Shown here: positions 1 through 6,591 of the stretch, in pieces | Layout of the letters: each line of letters opens with the position of its first letter | Position numbering within the stretch: the first letter of the stretch is position 1 | Program-made: the position numbers and the translations under genes | Notes under the pieces: generated by a model | Databases searched by the model: none | The model's input: the letters and a program-made list of their open reading frames with translations, nothing else | What the model was told of the DNA's origin: nothing | Virus record (IMG/VR): IMGVR_UViG_3300034062_008255 | Location: 1 to 42,647 of that record | Reading direction: 5' to 3' (one strand) | Length of the DNA stretch: 42,647 nt | Origin: a virus

Positions 1-1
1 T

Positions 2-718
2 TTTATAAGCTTTTTTTACGCCTCTGGGGACACCGATTACCCTTGGCAAGCAACGTGGGCTGATGGAACTGTAACCCGCACAGCTACAACCGTTGATGAC
101 CCTGCGGAAAATGACGAAACAGTTACGCAATGGAACAACTTGGTTTCCGGTAAACCTAATTTGTCCCAATCCTCCGCAAGCCTCCAACCTGTTTTCAAGT
201 CTAATGTCAACGGACGGAAAGCGGTGTTTTTCAATGGAGATGTTTTATCAAGTTCTGGGTTCTCCACTTTCACGCAGCAATACTCTTACTATTTAGTGGG
301 GACAGACATGGGAACTGGAACCGCTATTCGACTAGGAAACTCCACAATAGCACCTAGAGGTATGTTTATTGGGTCTTCTGAGGGGGTTATTGGTGCTAAC
401 AACGGAACATCTAGACTTTCAACTTTATCCAAAAGCTCAGGTTCAAACCATAACATTTGGTCAGCACGTTTCAATGTTGGGAATAGTGGAGAAGCTATTG
501 TTGGTAGTAAGAAAACGCATCAAACCCTGTCTGGTAGTGTTGGAACCTCCTCCGCAAATAGGTCTGATATTTTGTTGGGAGCGTCGAATAGCACCGGAAC
601 ACAGGGAGCTGTGGCTTTGAATTACACCGAAGTTCTGATTTACCGTGCTGTACATGATGAAACAACTGCTAACCAAATTATTGATTACCTTGCCGCTAAA
701 TGGGGAATAACGCTATGA
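2..718 (+). CDS. Tail-fibre/adhesin C-terminal part, LamG/ConA-like (5' end outside window)
   Basis: The frame is open from the left edge, so this is only the C-terminal ~238 residues. The stretch around W-N-N-L-V-S-G-K-P-N, followed by a core N-G-R-K-A-V-F-F-N-G and ending in Y-L-A-A-K-W-G-I, is the pattern of LamG/concanavalin-like jelly-roll domains in phage fibres; the gene at 40707-41927 ends in a similar segment (S-I-K-W-G-V). A role in surface glycan binding is inferred from the family. No start is visible; a TTG at 140 is internal. GC is visibly higher here than in most of the window, which suggests recent acquisition of the fibre tip. The stop overlaps the next start (ATGA). Confidence 0.75.
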   Translation, partial: FISFFYASGDTDYPWQATWADGTVTRTATTVDDPAENDETVTQWNNLVSGKPNLSQSSASLQPVFKSNVNGRKAVFFNGDVLSSSGFSTFTQQYSYYLVGTDMGTGTAIRLGNSTIAPRGMFIGSSEGVIGANNGTSRLSTLSKSSGSNHNIWSARFNVGNSGEAIVGSKKTHQTLSGSVGTSSANRSDILLGASNSTGTQGAVALNYTEVLIYRAVHDETTANQIIDYLAAKWGITL

Positions 719-939
719 AATCTTATAAAATTCATCAAGAAATATACCCAGAGTTTCAACAAGCCGTCGATACGGCTTTTGAAGACGAGCTTATCAAAAC
801 AGGCAGATGTAAACACATTTTCCCCCCTGAAATGGAAGCTGACGAGGACGGTTATATCACTCTGCGAGTGAAGCAATGGCTCCTCGATCTTGAAGGAATG
901 GGCGAGCTCTTCAACAGTTGGTCAGTTAACAGCATTTGA
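715..939 (+). CDS. Small acidic protein of unknown function
   Basis: This 74-residue protein begins at the ATG that overlaps the TGA of the upstream fibre gene (ATGA), a translationally coupled arrangement; an alternative upstream TTG/GTG is less likely. The sequence has an acidic middle (E-M-E-A-D-E-D-G) and the segment I-T-L-R-V-K-Q-W-L-L-D-L. I do not recognise the family. Its position directly behind a fibre gene suggests a fibre assembly or tail-tip accessory role, but that is inference from context only. The following reading frame (872-1021) carries a fibre-like remnant, so the last ~15 residues could result from a frameshift. Confidence 0.6.
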   Translation: MKSYKIHQEIYPEFQQAVDTAFEDELIKTGRCKHIFPPEMEADEDGYITLRVKQWLLDLEGMGELFNSWSVNSI

Positions 940-1021
940 ATTACCTGTTAACTTCTCATTTAATGGTCCTATAACGTCACTGACGTTACTATACGGAGCA
1001 GCTTTTGTTTATAAGCTATAA
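872..1021 (+). pseudogene. Frame-broken C-terminal remnant of a fibre protein
   Basis: In the +1 frame relative to 715-939, 49 codons without their own start encode a fibre-like tail ending in L-Y-G-A-A-F-V-Y-K-L. The DNA around 990-1015 closely resembles 29886-29910 inside the fibre gene 29459-29941, whose protein has Q-Y-G-G-A-F-I-Y-K-D at the matching place. It is therefore either a remnant left by recombination between fibre loci or the true end of the preceding gene reached by a frameshift. An inverted repeat (TAACGTC/GACGTTA) lies inside it. Confidence 0.35.
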
Positions 1022-1049
1022 ACATACTTTGCATAATTATACAGTATTA

Positions 1050-1057
1050 AATAAATA
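1050..1057 (+). promoter_or_regulatory. T4-late-like box AATAAATA
   Basis: AATAAATA lies 11 nt before the ATG of the reductase gene at 1069. It is one of many TATAAATA-like boxes upstream of genes in this window, here with a longer gap than usual. Confidence 0.45.
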
Positions 1058-1068
1058 GTTAGTGGTAT

Positions 1069-1806
1069 ATGCTTAAATTTTCAGATTACTTAATAGCTGA
1101 AGCTAAGGTTACTGACTCTAACCTTTCGAAAACTATAGCTTATCTAGAAGGCGAAAAACGTGTTTTGCTTATAACTACATCTACAAGACCTGATCATAAA
1201 AAAGAAGATATACCAAAAAGTACCCAACTAGCACGATTTATACAAAGTAGGATAGGTTCGAACAAATGTGAAATTGTTGACGCTGCGGCACTTAACATAC
1301 TTCCTTGTGTAGGTAATGTATCATCTGCTGAAGGTAATACTTGTGGATTAAAGGGCGCTCTTTTAAAAGATAAAGAAAAGAACCCTTCAGGTTATCATAG
1401 ATGCTGGGTTTCTTTTGGTAATGAAAAGGACGAGTTGTGGAAGATTTCGAAATCACTTTTTAATTCATCAGCTGTTATATTTTTTGGTCCTATTCGTTGG
1501 GGTCAAATGAATGGTATATATCAAAAATTAATAGAACGTCTTAACTGGATTGAAAACAGAAAAACTAGCCTTGAGGAAGGTAATATTGTAGGTAACATTA
1601 AAGCGGGTATTGTTACAGTGGGTCACAACTGGAGAGGCAAAGAAGTTGTAGATATGCAAAAAGATGTATATAAATTTTTTGGTTTTAAAGTTCCCGATGA
1701 AATAAGCTGGCACTGGCAATATTCTGCAAACGCTAATTTAGAATCCCTGGAGTCATATAAAGCCGATAATAAAGCGTTTGAAAAAACATTTGATCTACAA
1801 TATTAG
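1069..1806 (+). CDS. Flavodoxin-fold NAD(P)H:FMN reductase-like protein with capsid-targeting-like N-terminus
   Basis: A 245-residue protein. After the first ~30 residues it has the flavodoxin-like pattern of NADPH-dependent FMN reductases: a hydrophobic strand followed by T-T-S-T-R-P (residues ~36-41), and later F-F-G-P-I-R-W-G-Q-M-N-G with Q-K-L-I-E-R-L (~140-160), the flavin-contact loop of this family. The expected activity is reduction of flavins or quinones by NAD(P)H; the substrate is unknown. The N-terminus M-L-K-F-S-D-Y-L-I-A-E-A resembles the T4 internal-protein capsid-targeting sequence, cleaved after I/L-x-E by the head protease, so it may be packaged in the head and injected (inference). 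The gene stands alone on the + strand with an AATAAATA box upstream. Confidence 0.75.
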   Translation: MLKFSDYLIAEAKVTDSNLSKTIAYLEGEKRVLLITTSTRPDHKKEDIPKSTQLARFIQSRIGSNKCEIVDAAALNILPCVGNVSSAEGNTCGLKGALLKDKEKNPSGYHRCWVSFGNEKDELWKISKSLFNSSAVIFFGPIRWGQMNGIYQKLIERLNWIENRKTSLEEGNIVGNIKAGIVTVGHNWRGKEVVDMQKDVYKFFGFKVPDEISWHWQYSANANLESLESYKADNKAFEKTFDLQY

Positions 1807-1881
1807 TATTGTAGTATCAGCCCTTAAATTAGACAGCTCATATTTTTATGGTTTTCACTGGTGAAAAGAATAAATATATAT

Positions 1882-2046
1882 ATGAAAATCTTATCAGTTG
1901 TGAGCGGTCTTTTTACAGATCTACTTAACAATATTAAAGGGTTTCTTAGCCGTCCTGTCAAAGCGACAAAAGAAAAACAAGTTAAAACAGCAGTCAAAAA
2001 AGCAAAAGTTGGCCGCAAGCCCGGTAAAAAAAACAAAGGCAAGTAG
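1882..2046 (+). CDS. Small lysine-rich basic protein
   Basis: A 54-residue protein, started at the ATG at 1882 rather than the GTG at 1861 because the ATG is preceded by an A/T-rich TAAATA-type stretch as in other genes here. The N-terminal half is mildly hydrophobic (I-L-S-V-V-S-G-L-F-T-D-L-L) and the C-terminal half is very basic (repeated A-V-K-K-A-K and G-R-K-P-G-K-K). Such tails bind nucleic acid non-specifically; a histone-like or packaged DNA-binding role is possible but not shown. No family is recognised. About 125 nt without an obvious gene follow before the leftward genes begin. Confidence 0.5.
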   Translation: MKILSVVSGLFTDLLNNIKGFLSRPVKATKEKQVKTAVKKAKVGRKPGKKNKGK

Positions 2047-2172
2047 TCTTTAAATGAGAATATTCTTACACACACTCTTCCTATACTTCACAACCATCTT
2101 AAAACAAGATATAAGTGAAATTGCTTATATGATTAGAAAAAACGATACTAGAAGCTGTAATAAGTCGTTTTT

Positions 2173-2430
2173 TTAATTATTTCTTTTAAGCTGTATCTCA
2201 GTTTTTTCTAGTTCTTCGCCTTTATCCCATGAGTTGCCAGAATTAGAACATTTATAACATATTGTATTACCTACAGTATTACCTTTTGAGTCCTTAAGTT
2301 GTTTTACCTTTGTTACTTTACCTTCACTTTTATAGTGCTTACATTTAGCATTAGTATCAATAACCTTATCTCCTTTTTTAATGGTATTAGGTTTATTGTT
2401 TTCGGTATAAAAGCTGTTAAACGTAATCAT
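2173..2430 (-). CDS. Small KOW-like protein with capsid-targeting-like N-terminus
   Basis: An 85-residue protein. Its ATG overlaps the TAA of the upstream gene by one base (TAATG), so the two are coupled. The N-terminus M-I-T-F-N-S-F-Y-T-E-N resembles the M-x-x-F-x-x-F/Y-x-x-E leader seen on three other proteins in this window, although Y-T-E is a weaker cleavage site than I-x-E. The body (K-K-G-D-K-V, then G-K-V-T-K-V-K) resembles a small KOW/SH3-like barrel, and C-K-H plus C-Y-K-C suggest a possible metal site. Function unknown. Confidence 0.6.
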   Translation of the reverse strand: MITFNSFYTENNKPNTIKKGDKVIDTNAKCKHYKSEGKVTKVKQLKDSKGNTVGNTICYKCSNSGNSWDKGEELEKTEIQLKRNN

Positions 2431-3116
2431 TACGCAGAAATAATTGTAGCTCTATATTGATTAGTTGTTGGTGTAGATGGCATTGTAATAGAGACAGTAT
2501 TTACCGTATCGCATGTAATCACAGAAGGCAGTGTAACGGTGTATGGCGGTGCATTTAACGCTACGCTTATTATCACATCTCTTGTGTTTAAGTTATGTGT
2601 TATAGTATTAGGATTATTAATCCCGTTTCCAAACGTAGTAGCAAATTTTCGAGGAAGATTTGCACTAATTCCGTAAAATGTTGTGTAACTGGTCTCCCAT
2701 CGAGCTGAAAGCGCTGATACCGTTGATCTTGCACTTGTCCATGATGTACTTAGATCTTGCACAGTAGTATATGCACGTGCTGCACGCACAGCTCCTGTAT
2801 CCCAAGTATTTTTACCAGCATTAACAAAATTATAGGCATCTAACCAAAATCCACTAAAGGCTTTTGTCGTTAAATAACCGCTTGATAATACAGGCTTATC
2901 ATTGGTATAGCTAGTAGTATTATTTTGCCAATTTGAACTCAATGCACTAACTGTTGTGCTAGCAGATTGCCATAATGCATTAGATCCAATAGCAATAATA
3001 GAAGAAAGTGTCGCTCTTGATGTAGTATATGCACCTGAAGTTATTACTTCAAAAGGTAGCCAGCTCTGTCTTGTCGGTACATTAAGTGGTAAATCTTTAA
3101 TTCTTACATTAGCCAT
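2430..3116 (-). CDS. Tail-fibre-like structural protein with W-repeat segments
   Basis: A 228-residue protein. The N-terminus (M-A-N-V-R-I-K-D-L-P, then S-W-L-P-F-E-V-I-T-S-G) matches the short domain found at the start of many phage fibre proteins. The centre has repeats of the type S-T-V-S-A-L-S-x-x-W (residues ~56-65 and ~130-140), which recur in the large fibre protein at 39202-40668, so the two are probably related and trimeric. The C-terminal ~65 residues form a small beta-rich domain (T-H-N-L-N-T-R-D-V-I) common at fibre ends. A CATAAATA box lies 7 nt before the ATG. A role in receptor binding or as an accessory fibre is inferred. Confidence 0.7.
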   Translation of the reverse strand: MANVRIKDLPLNVPTRQSWLPFEVITSGAYTTSRATLSSIIAIGSNALWQSASTTVSALSSNWQNNTTSYTNDKPVLSSGYLTTKAFSGFWLDAYNFVNAGKNTWDTGAVRAARAYTTVQDLSTSWTSARSTVSALSARWETSYTTFYGISANLPRKFATTFGNGINNPNTITHNLNTRDVIISVALNAPPYTVTLPSVITCDTVNTVSITMPSTPTTNQYRATIISA

Positions 3117-3123
3117 ACATATA

Positions 3124-3131
3124 TATTTATG
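3124..3131 (-). promoter_or_regulatory. T4-late-like box CATAAATA
   Basis: On the minus strand CATAAATA ends 7 nt before the ATG of the fibre-like gene 2430-3116. No Shine-Dalgarno sequence fits between, so a transcript starting about 6 nt after the box would be almost leaderless. Confidence 0.55.
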
Positions 3132-3146
3132 GCACTAAATGTGAGA

Positions 3147-3986
3147 TTAATTAAAGTATCGCATTTCTAGTGAAATACGTGTAATATTGGTATTTAAATT
3201 GACCCCACCGCCATGAATAAGTTCGGGTGTAAAAATTAATATTTCACCTTCTTTAGGATTAGGTGTTATTAAATTTAATCCCTTATTTCTATGAACAATT
3301 GCAGGTACATTAAACTCTTTTTTGTCTACAAAAGAAGGTGAAGAAGATACTATATATTCACTTTCTGGTTCTAGATGTGAGCCAGGTATAATAGGTAATG
3401 AGGATTTTTCGTTGCAACCTACAATCGGGTAAAAAGATATAACCATATTTCTATTTCTCTCTAAATGGCTGTCTTTATGCGGTGGATTATTGTCGTTTGT
3501 ATTAGGTCGTATTATTCTTATCCAAAATTTTTTAATAGATAATCCTAACTTTTGTACATGTATAGAAACCGGTCTATTGCTTTGAATTGTTTTATTAATA
3601 AAAGAGTCAATATCTGGTATTGGTATATTTAATTGTTCGATTGGAATACCATTATAGCCATCCATTCCTCCACGAAAACTATCGACTACTTTTTGATGTA
3701 TTTTATCATTTACATAGGTGTGATATTGATCTAGTTGAAAATTCTCGGGATTGACTCCATTTACATTTAAAGCGTTAAGTATATAGCTCTTAATAGAGCT
3801 AATAATTGTTTCATGCCACATCTCTGGTACCTTGGCTATCATATAGCCGTTTTTCAAAAAAGAAGGTTCATCAAAAAGAGGGTCCTGCAACTGAATTTCA
3901 TTCAACCCCCGCTTAAAATGCTCTGCTTCTACATCGAAGTTTTTTTCGATACTGTTGACTGTAAATGATAATGCGTGTGTATTCAT
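3147..3986 (-). CDS. PhyH-like 2-oxoglutarate/Fe(II) dioxygenase
   Basis: A 279-residue protein. It carries the iron-binding facial triad of the PhyH/cupin dioxygenases: H-x-D in P-P-H-K-D-S-H-L (about residue 171) and a distal His in E-L-I-H-G-G-G; the Arg in T-R-I-S-L-E-M-R-Y near the end would hold 2-oxoglutarate. It probably hydroxylates a small molecule or a modified group, substrate unknown. Such genes are frequent in marine myoviruses. I start at the ATG at 3986, which has AGGA about 8 nt upstream and lies 2 nt after the stop of the preceding gene, rather than the in-frame TTG at 4004. It is the last gene of a leftward group with a methyltransferase-like gene. Confidence 0.8.
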   Translation of the reverse strand: MNTHALSFTVNSIEKNFDVEAEHFKRGLNEIQLQDPLFDEPSFLKNGYMIAKVPEMWHETIISSIKSYILNALNVNGVNPENFQLDQYHTYVNDKIHQKVVDSFRGGMDGYNGIPIEQLNIPIPDIDSFINKTIQSNRPVSIHVQKLGLSIKKFWIRIIRPNTNDNNPPHKDSHLERNRNMVISFYPIVGCNEKSSLPIIPGSHLEPESEYIVSSSPSFVDKKEFNVPAIVHRNKGLNLITPNPKEGEILIFTPELIHGGGVNLNTNITRISLEMRYFN

Positions 3987-3988
3987 AA

Positions 3989-4348
3989 TTATCCTATTGA
4001 CCAATTAACCCGGGTTCTTAAAACAAGAGGTACATCTTTTTTAACTAGAGAACGTGTTTCCATATTAATTTCATAATACTCCTCAATATTACCGATTTTA
4101 AAAATACCTTCGCTAAACTCTTCTATAAAAAATGCATCATAGTAACACTCCTCCATATCTTTCCACTGTGAAAGTATAGTTTTTCTTGCCCCAACAAGCG
4201 TTTGGAAAAAACCAAAGGATCGATGCCTGTCGTCTTTTATATTATAACCTACAATAAAATAATTTTTTGCTACTGGTTGATACATCTCATCAGGTGAACA
4301 GGACGTAGGTCCAAACATTTTATATAGATTATCGTTAGAAGCGGACAT
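3989..4348 (-). CDS. Hypothetical protein
   Basis: A 119-residue protein with no recognised family. It is rich in aromatic and acidic residues (Y-Y-D-A-F-F-I-E-E-F) and has no membrane segment. It sits between the methyltransferase-like gene (2 nt upstream) and the dioxygenase gene (2 nt downstream), all leftward, so the three are very likely co-transcribed and may act in one modification pathway. The ATG at 4348 is the only reasonable start. Confidence 0.65.
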   Translation of the reverse strand: MSASNDNLYKMFGPTSCSPDEMYQPVAKNYFIVGYNIKDDRHRSFGFFQTLVGARKTILSQWKDMEECYYDAFFIEEFSEGIFKIGNIEEYYEINMETRSLVKKDVPLVLRTRVNWSIG

Positions 4349-4350
4349 GT

Positions 4351-4911
4351 TTATATTTGATTATAGAGTATGACAAATCTGTCATTACAATAATAATAAT
4401 CTTCTACTCTACTATCATGCAGTACATTAATAATGTTATGTTCGGTAATTTCTGACCAGTCTTCATTTATACTAGTTCCAAATAATCTTGCATCGTCAAT
4501 GATAATACCAGCTTTATAAGGAAAATCATTTATTGACTTTATTTCTTCTAAAAGGGGCACATCTTTATCACCCTTGCCTGTTGCACCTCCCGACCAGTGA
4601 CCATCAAGCCAAAAAACAGTATCAGTATTAATTTTTCGAATAAACTCCGGAATTATTTTCGCAGAATCTCCCATGACAAGCTCTACGTTGTTTATCTTTC
4701 GTCTCTCAAATTCATTTTTACATGTATTATACAGTTGTTCTGCTATTTCGATTGTATATAGTTTTTCAAAATAAGGATGCAGAGCTATGATAGTTGACCC
4801 CACATGTGTACCTGTTTCTACAAACGACTTGAATGACTTAGTAAAAAAATCTTTGCTTCTCTTTGTGGTTGTAAAAATTTGTTTAAGCTGTACCGGGTCA
4901 AGATTAGGCAT
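4351..4911 (-). CDS. Class I SAM methyltransferase-like protein
   Basis: A 186-residue protein when started at the ATG at 4911. V-E-T-G-T-H-V-G-S-T gives the glycine-rich SAM loop (motif I), L-Y-T-I-E-I the acidic end of strand 2, and V-M-G-D-S-A the motif II region. The later W-L-D-G-H-W-S-G-G-A-T-G-K-G-D with P-L-L-E-E-I and I-I-I-D-D-A-R is typical of small FkbM/TylF-type methyltransferases that act on sugars or small metabolites. I prefer ATG 4911 over a TTG at 4962 because a TATAAATT box sits just upstream of 4911. The substrate is unknown; the neighbouring dioxygenase suggests a shared pathway. Confidence 0.7.
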   Translation of the reverse strand: MPNLDPVQLKQIFTTTKRSKDFFTKSFKSFVETGTHVGSTIIALHPYFEKLYTIEIAEQLYNTCKNEFERRKINNVELVMGDSAKIIPEFIRKINTDTVFWLDGHWSGGATGKGDKDVPLLEEIKSINDFPYKAGIIIDDARLFGTSINEDWSEITEHNIINVLHDSRVEDYYYCNDRFVILYNQI

Positions 4912-4934
4912 ATAACTTAATTTATAATAGATTT

Positions 4935-5324
4935 TTATGATTGCAATCTTGTAACTTCCCAAGCTTTAGTGATACGAGTATAGGGTCCCGGCCTATATGT
5001 ATCTAATACTACACTGTCTCTAATTACAAAAACATGTGCATATTTTTGTACATAAAAAGTGCCTGTAGGATACTTTTGAATAAACTTTTGTAAAGTAATT
5101 GCTTTACGAAATTTTAGTTTTTTAAAAACATGATTAAAGTGAACTGTGCCAGATTTTAATATTTTACATATATGAAAACCTCTATTACGTTTTCGTCCTG
5201 CAGTAGCTAACTTAGCATATGCTTTTATATATGGTGTTTCAGTCGCAATAGCCAATGCACGAACAGTACAATCATTTTTCTCACTATCAGGGGAGCCTGC
5301 ACTCTCTATAATATAGTTAACCAT
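4935..5324 (-). CDS. Papain-like (C39/NlpC-like) putative cysteine peptidase
   Basis: A 129-residue protein. E-K-N-D-C-T-V-R-A-L-A near the N-terminus supplies a catalytic-type Cys at the start of a helix, and A-H-V-F-V-I-R-D-S-V-V-L-D-T-Y supplies His and Asp in the order expected of papain-like folds. Short proteins of this layout are common in tailed phages, with unknown targets. The start ATG overlaps the TAA of the preceding zinc-ribbon gene (TAATG). A similar Cys-His-Asp arrangement is seen in the membrane-anchored protein 16238-16627. Peptidase activity is inferred from the motif order only. Confidence 0.55.
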   Translation of the reverse strand: MVNYIIESAGSPDSEKNDCTVRALAIATETPYIKAYAKLATAGRKRNRGFHICKILKSGTVHFNHVFKKLKFRKAITLQKFIQKYPTGTFYVQKYAHVFVIRDSVVLDTYRPGPYTRITKAWEVTRLQS

Positions 5325-5590
5325 TAAACGTATTCTGTTGCTTTTGAGACTCGATGAATGCCTGACCCGCGGCCTGTATGTCTTCCGTAAGGATTTAATC
5401 TGCGATAGTCTCTAAAATTTTCTACGGACACCACCTGCATTTCACCTGCAGTTTTATGACCGTATATCATGATACCTTTTTTAGGCTTTAGTTTAATGTA
5501 TTGCTGAGCGCATGTAGAACACACTTTTGTATTTGGTAACATTTTAATACGTTCAGGTTCGATAAACAAACTACAGTTTGCACAAGTCAT
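5324..5590 (-). CDS. Small zinc-ribbon protein
   Basis: An 88-residue protein. C-A-N-C at residues 3-6 and C-S-T-C at 23-26 form a four-cysteine zinc ribbon; the C-terminal half is basic (R-R-L-N-P-Y-G-R-H-T-G-R-G-S-G). It probably binds nucleic acid or a protein partner, possibly in transcription; not assigned to a family. It is first in the leftward run 5590 to 3147 and is coupled to the next gene by a TAATG overlap. Confidence 0.6.
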   Translation of the reverse strand: MTCANCSLFIEPERIKMLPNTKVCSTCAQQYIKLKPKKGIMIYGHKTAGEMQVVSVENFRDYRRLNPYGRHTGRGSGIHRVSKATEYV

Positions 5591-5624
5591 GTAAATATAA
5601 TAAAGGAAATTCCTATCTCATCAA

Positions 5625-5656
5625 GAAAAAAATAAAGGCGGCAATGCCGCCTTTAT
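5625..5656 (-). terminator. Strong intrinsic terminator
   Basis: A perfect 11-bp stem (ATAAAGGCGGC / GCCGCCTTTAT, positions 5632-5642 and 5646-5656) with a 3-nt loop. On the minus strand it is followed by a run of U residues (A-tract at 5625-5631). It ends leftward transcripts from the small membrane gene at 5676-5783 and from hsp20. Confidence 0.85.
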
Positions 5657-5675
5657 CCAAAAATGTCTGCCAAAC

Positions 5676-5783
5676 TCATTTACTACGAGTGGGTCTGTCA
5701 AACACTTCTGTGAGCATTACAAAATACCCAATAAACAATACGCTTATGTTGTAGATTGTAATAGCTGTTATTATTGTTGTCAT
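5676..5783 (-). CDS. Small single-span membrane protein (35 aa)
   Basis: A 35-residue protein starting at an ATG preceded by a textbook ribosome site (AAGGAGGTAAAT). Residues ~4-24 are a hydrophobic stretch (I-I-T-A-I-T-I-Y-N-I-S-V-L-F-I-G-Y-F-V-M-L), followed by a charged tail (F-D-R-P-T-R-S-K): one membrane span with the C-terminus probably in the cytoplasm. A hairpin with TCGCG/CGCGA arms stands right before the ribosome site. It lies between hsp20 and the strong terminator, so it is probably co-transcribed with hsp20. Function unknown. Confidence 0.6.
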   Translation of the reverse strand: MTTIITAITIYNISVLFIGYFVMLTEVFDRPTRSK

Positions 5784-5853
5784 ATTTACCTCCTTCGCGA
5801 AAACTCTTATTCCCGCGACAGAGATAACTTAGACTCAAATATTTATTAAATGC

Positions 5854-6465
5854 CTCTGGTGCTCAAGCAGAAACTAAAAACTAATCAGTCAACCTTTATA
5901 TCTACGTTGTAGACCTCAGGCTGCTTTACAGGGACGGTAACCTTGAGTAAACCATCCTTGTAATCGGACGAGATGCTTTTGACATCTACGTTTTCAGCTA
6001 GGTGAAACGACATTGTAGCCTTTCTTTTGCTGATTCCTTTTCTCGCATATTTGATATGCGATTTTTCTTCGACCTCTTCTTTACTAATATCAATAGTCAA
6101 ATAACCATCTTTTACTTTGACTTTGATACCTTCTTTACCGATTCCGGCAAGAGCTACATCAATTTCATATCTGTAGACCTCACCTTCGTTATTGGTGAGC
6201 ACTTTGACATCATAAGGATAGTGAGTCCCTGGGACATCAAACGCTTTTGCTGGAATATCTATTCCATCGAACAGATCAGCGAGCCAATGATCGCTAAACA
6301 GCGCAGGTAGTTGACGAGCTACCTGCAATGGAGACCACTCCACGCGACCTACTGTGTATCCGGATCCTTCCGGTATTGTTATCATGTTTGTATTACTCAT
6401 ATGTTTTTGTTTCCTTTCTTTTAGACAAGGTTAATGAGTTCTAGCCTCTAGAATGAGCACCAGAG
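5854..6465. repeat. 12-nt inverted repeat flanking hsp20
   Basis: CTCTGGTGCTCA at 5854-5865 and its exact complement TGAGCACCAGAG at 6454-6465 flank the hsp20 gene. In the leftward mRNA they would lie in the 5' leader and the 3' region and could pair. Each arm lies close to a TAAATA-type box on the minus strand. Confidence 0.6.
5885..6400 (-). CDS. hsp20: Hsp20/alpha-crystallin small heat-shock protein
   Basis: A 171-residue protein. Residues ~60-165 form an alpha-crystallin domain: Y-P-Y-D-V-K-V, Y-E-I-D-V-A-L-A-G, V-K-V-K-D-G-Y-L-T-I, the R-G-I-S-K-R segment, then D-Y-K-D-G-L-L-K-V-T-V-P. It is an ATP-independent holdase that keeps unfolding proteins soluble. Hsp20 genes are frequent in large marine myoviruses, where they may protect virion proteins during assembly. 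The start ATG at 6400 has AAAGGAAA upstream. It is divergent from nrdJ, with ~190 nt of A/T-rich promoter region between them. CCTT in the leader could pair with AAGG of the ribosome site, a weak hint of thermal control. Confidence 0.95.
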   Translation of the reverse strand: MSNTNMITIPEGSGYTVGRVEWSPLQVARQLPALFSDHWLADLFDGIDIPAKAFDVPGTHYPYDVKVLTNNEGEVYRYEIDVALAGIGKEGIKVKVKDGYLTIDISKEEVEEKSHIKYARKGISKRKATMSFHLAENVDVKSISSDYKDGLLKVTVPVKQPEVYNVDIKVD

Positions 6466-6471
6466 CAACAT

Positions 6472-6479
6472 TATTTATA
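6472..6479 (-). promoter_or_regulatory. T4-late-like box TATAAATA upstream of hsp20
   Basis: A perfect TATAAATA on the minus strand, ~72 nt before the hsp20 ATG. Unlike most boxes in the window it leaves a real leader with a Shine-Dalgarno site. Confidence 0.5.
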
Positions 6480-6591
6480 ATTGGAACTATTAAAAAATCA
6501 ATATTTAAAACTTTTTATAACTTTTAATTTTTAAAAGATCGTATTTTCAGTTTCATTTTGTAAATACTATCATAAAATACCTTTCACTATT

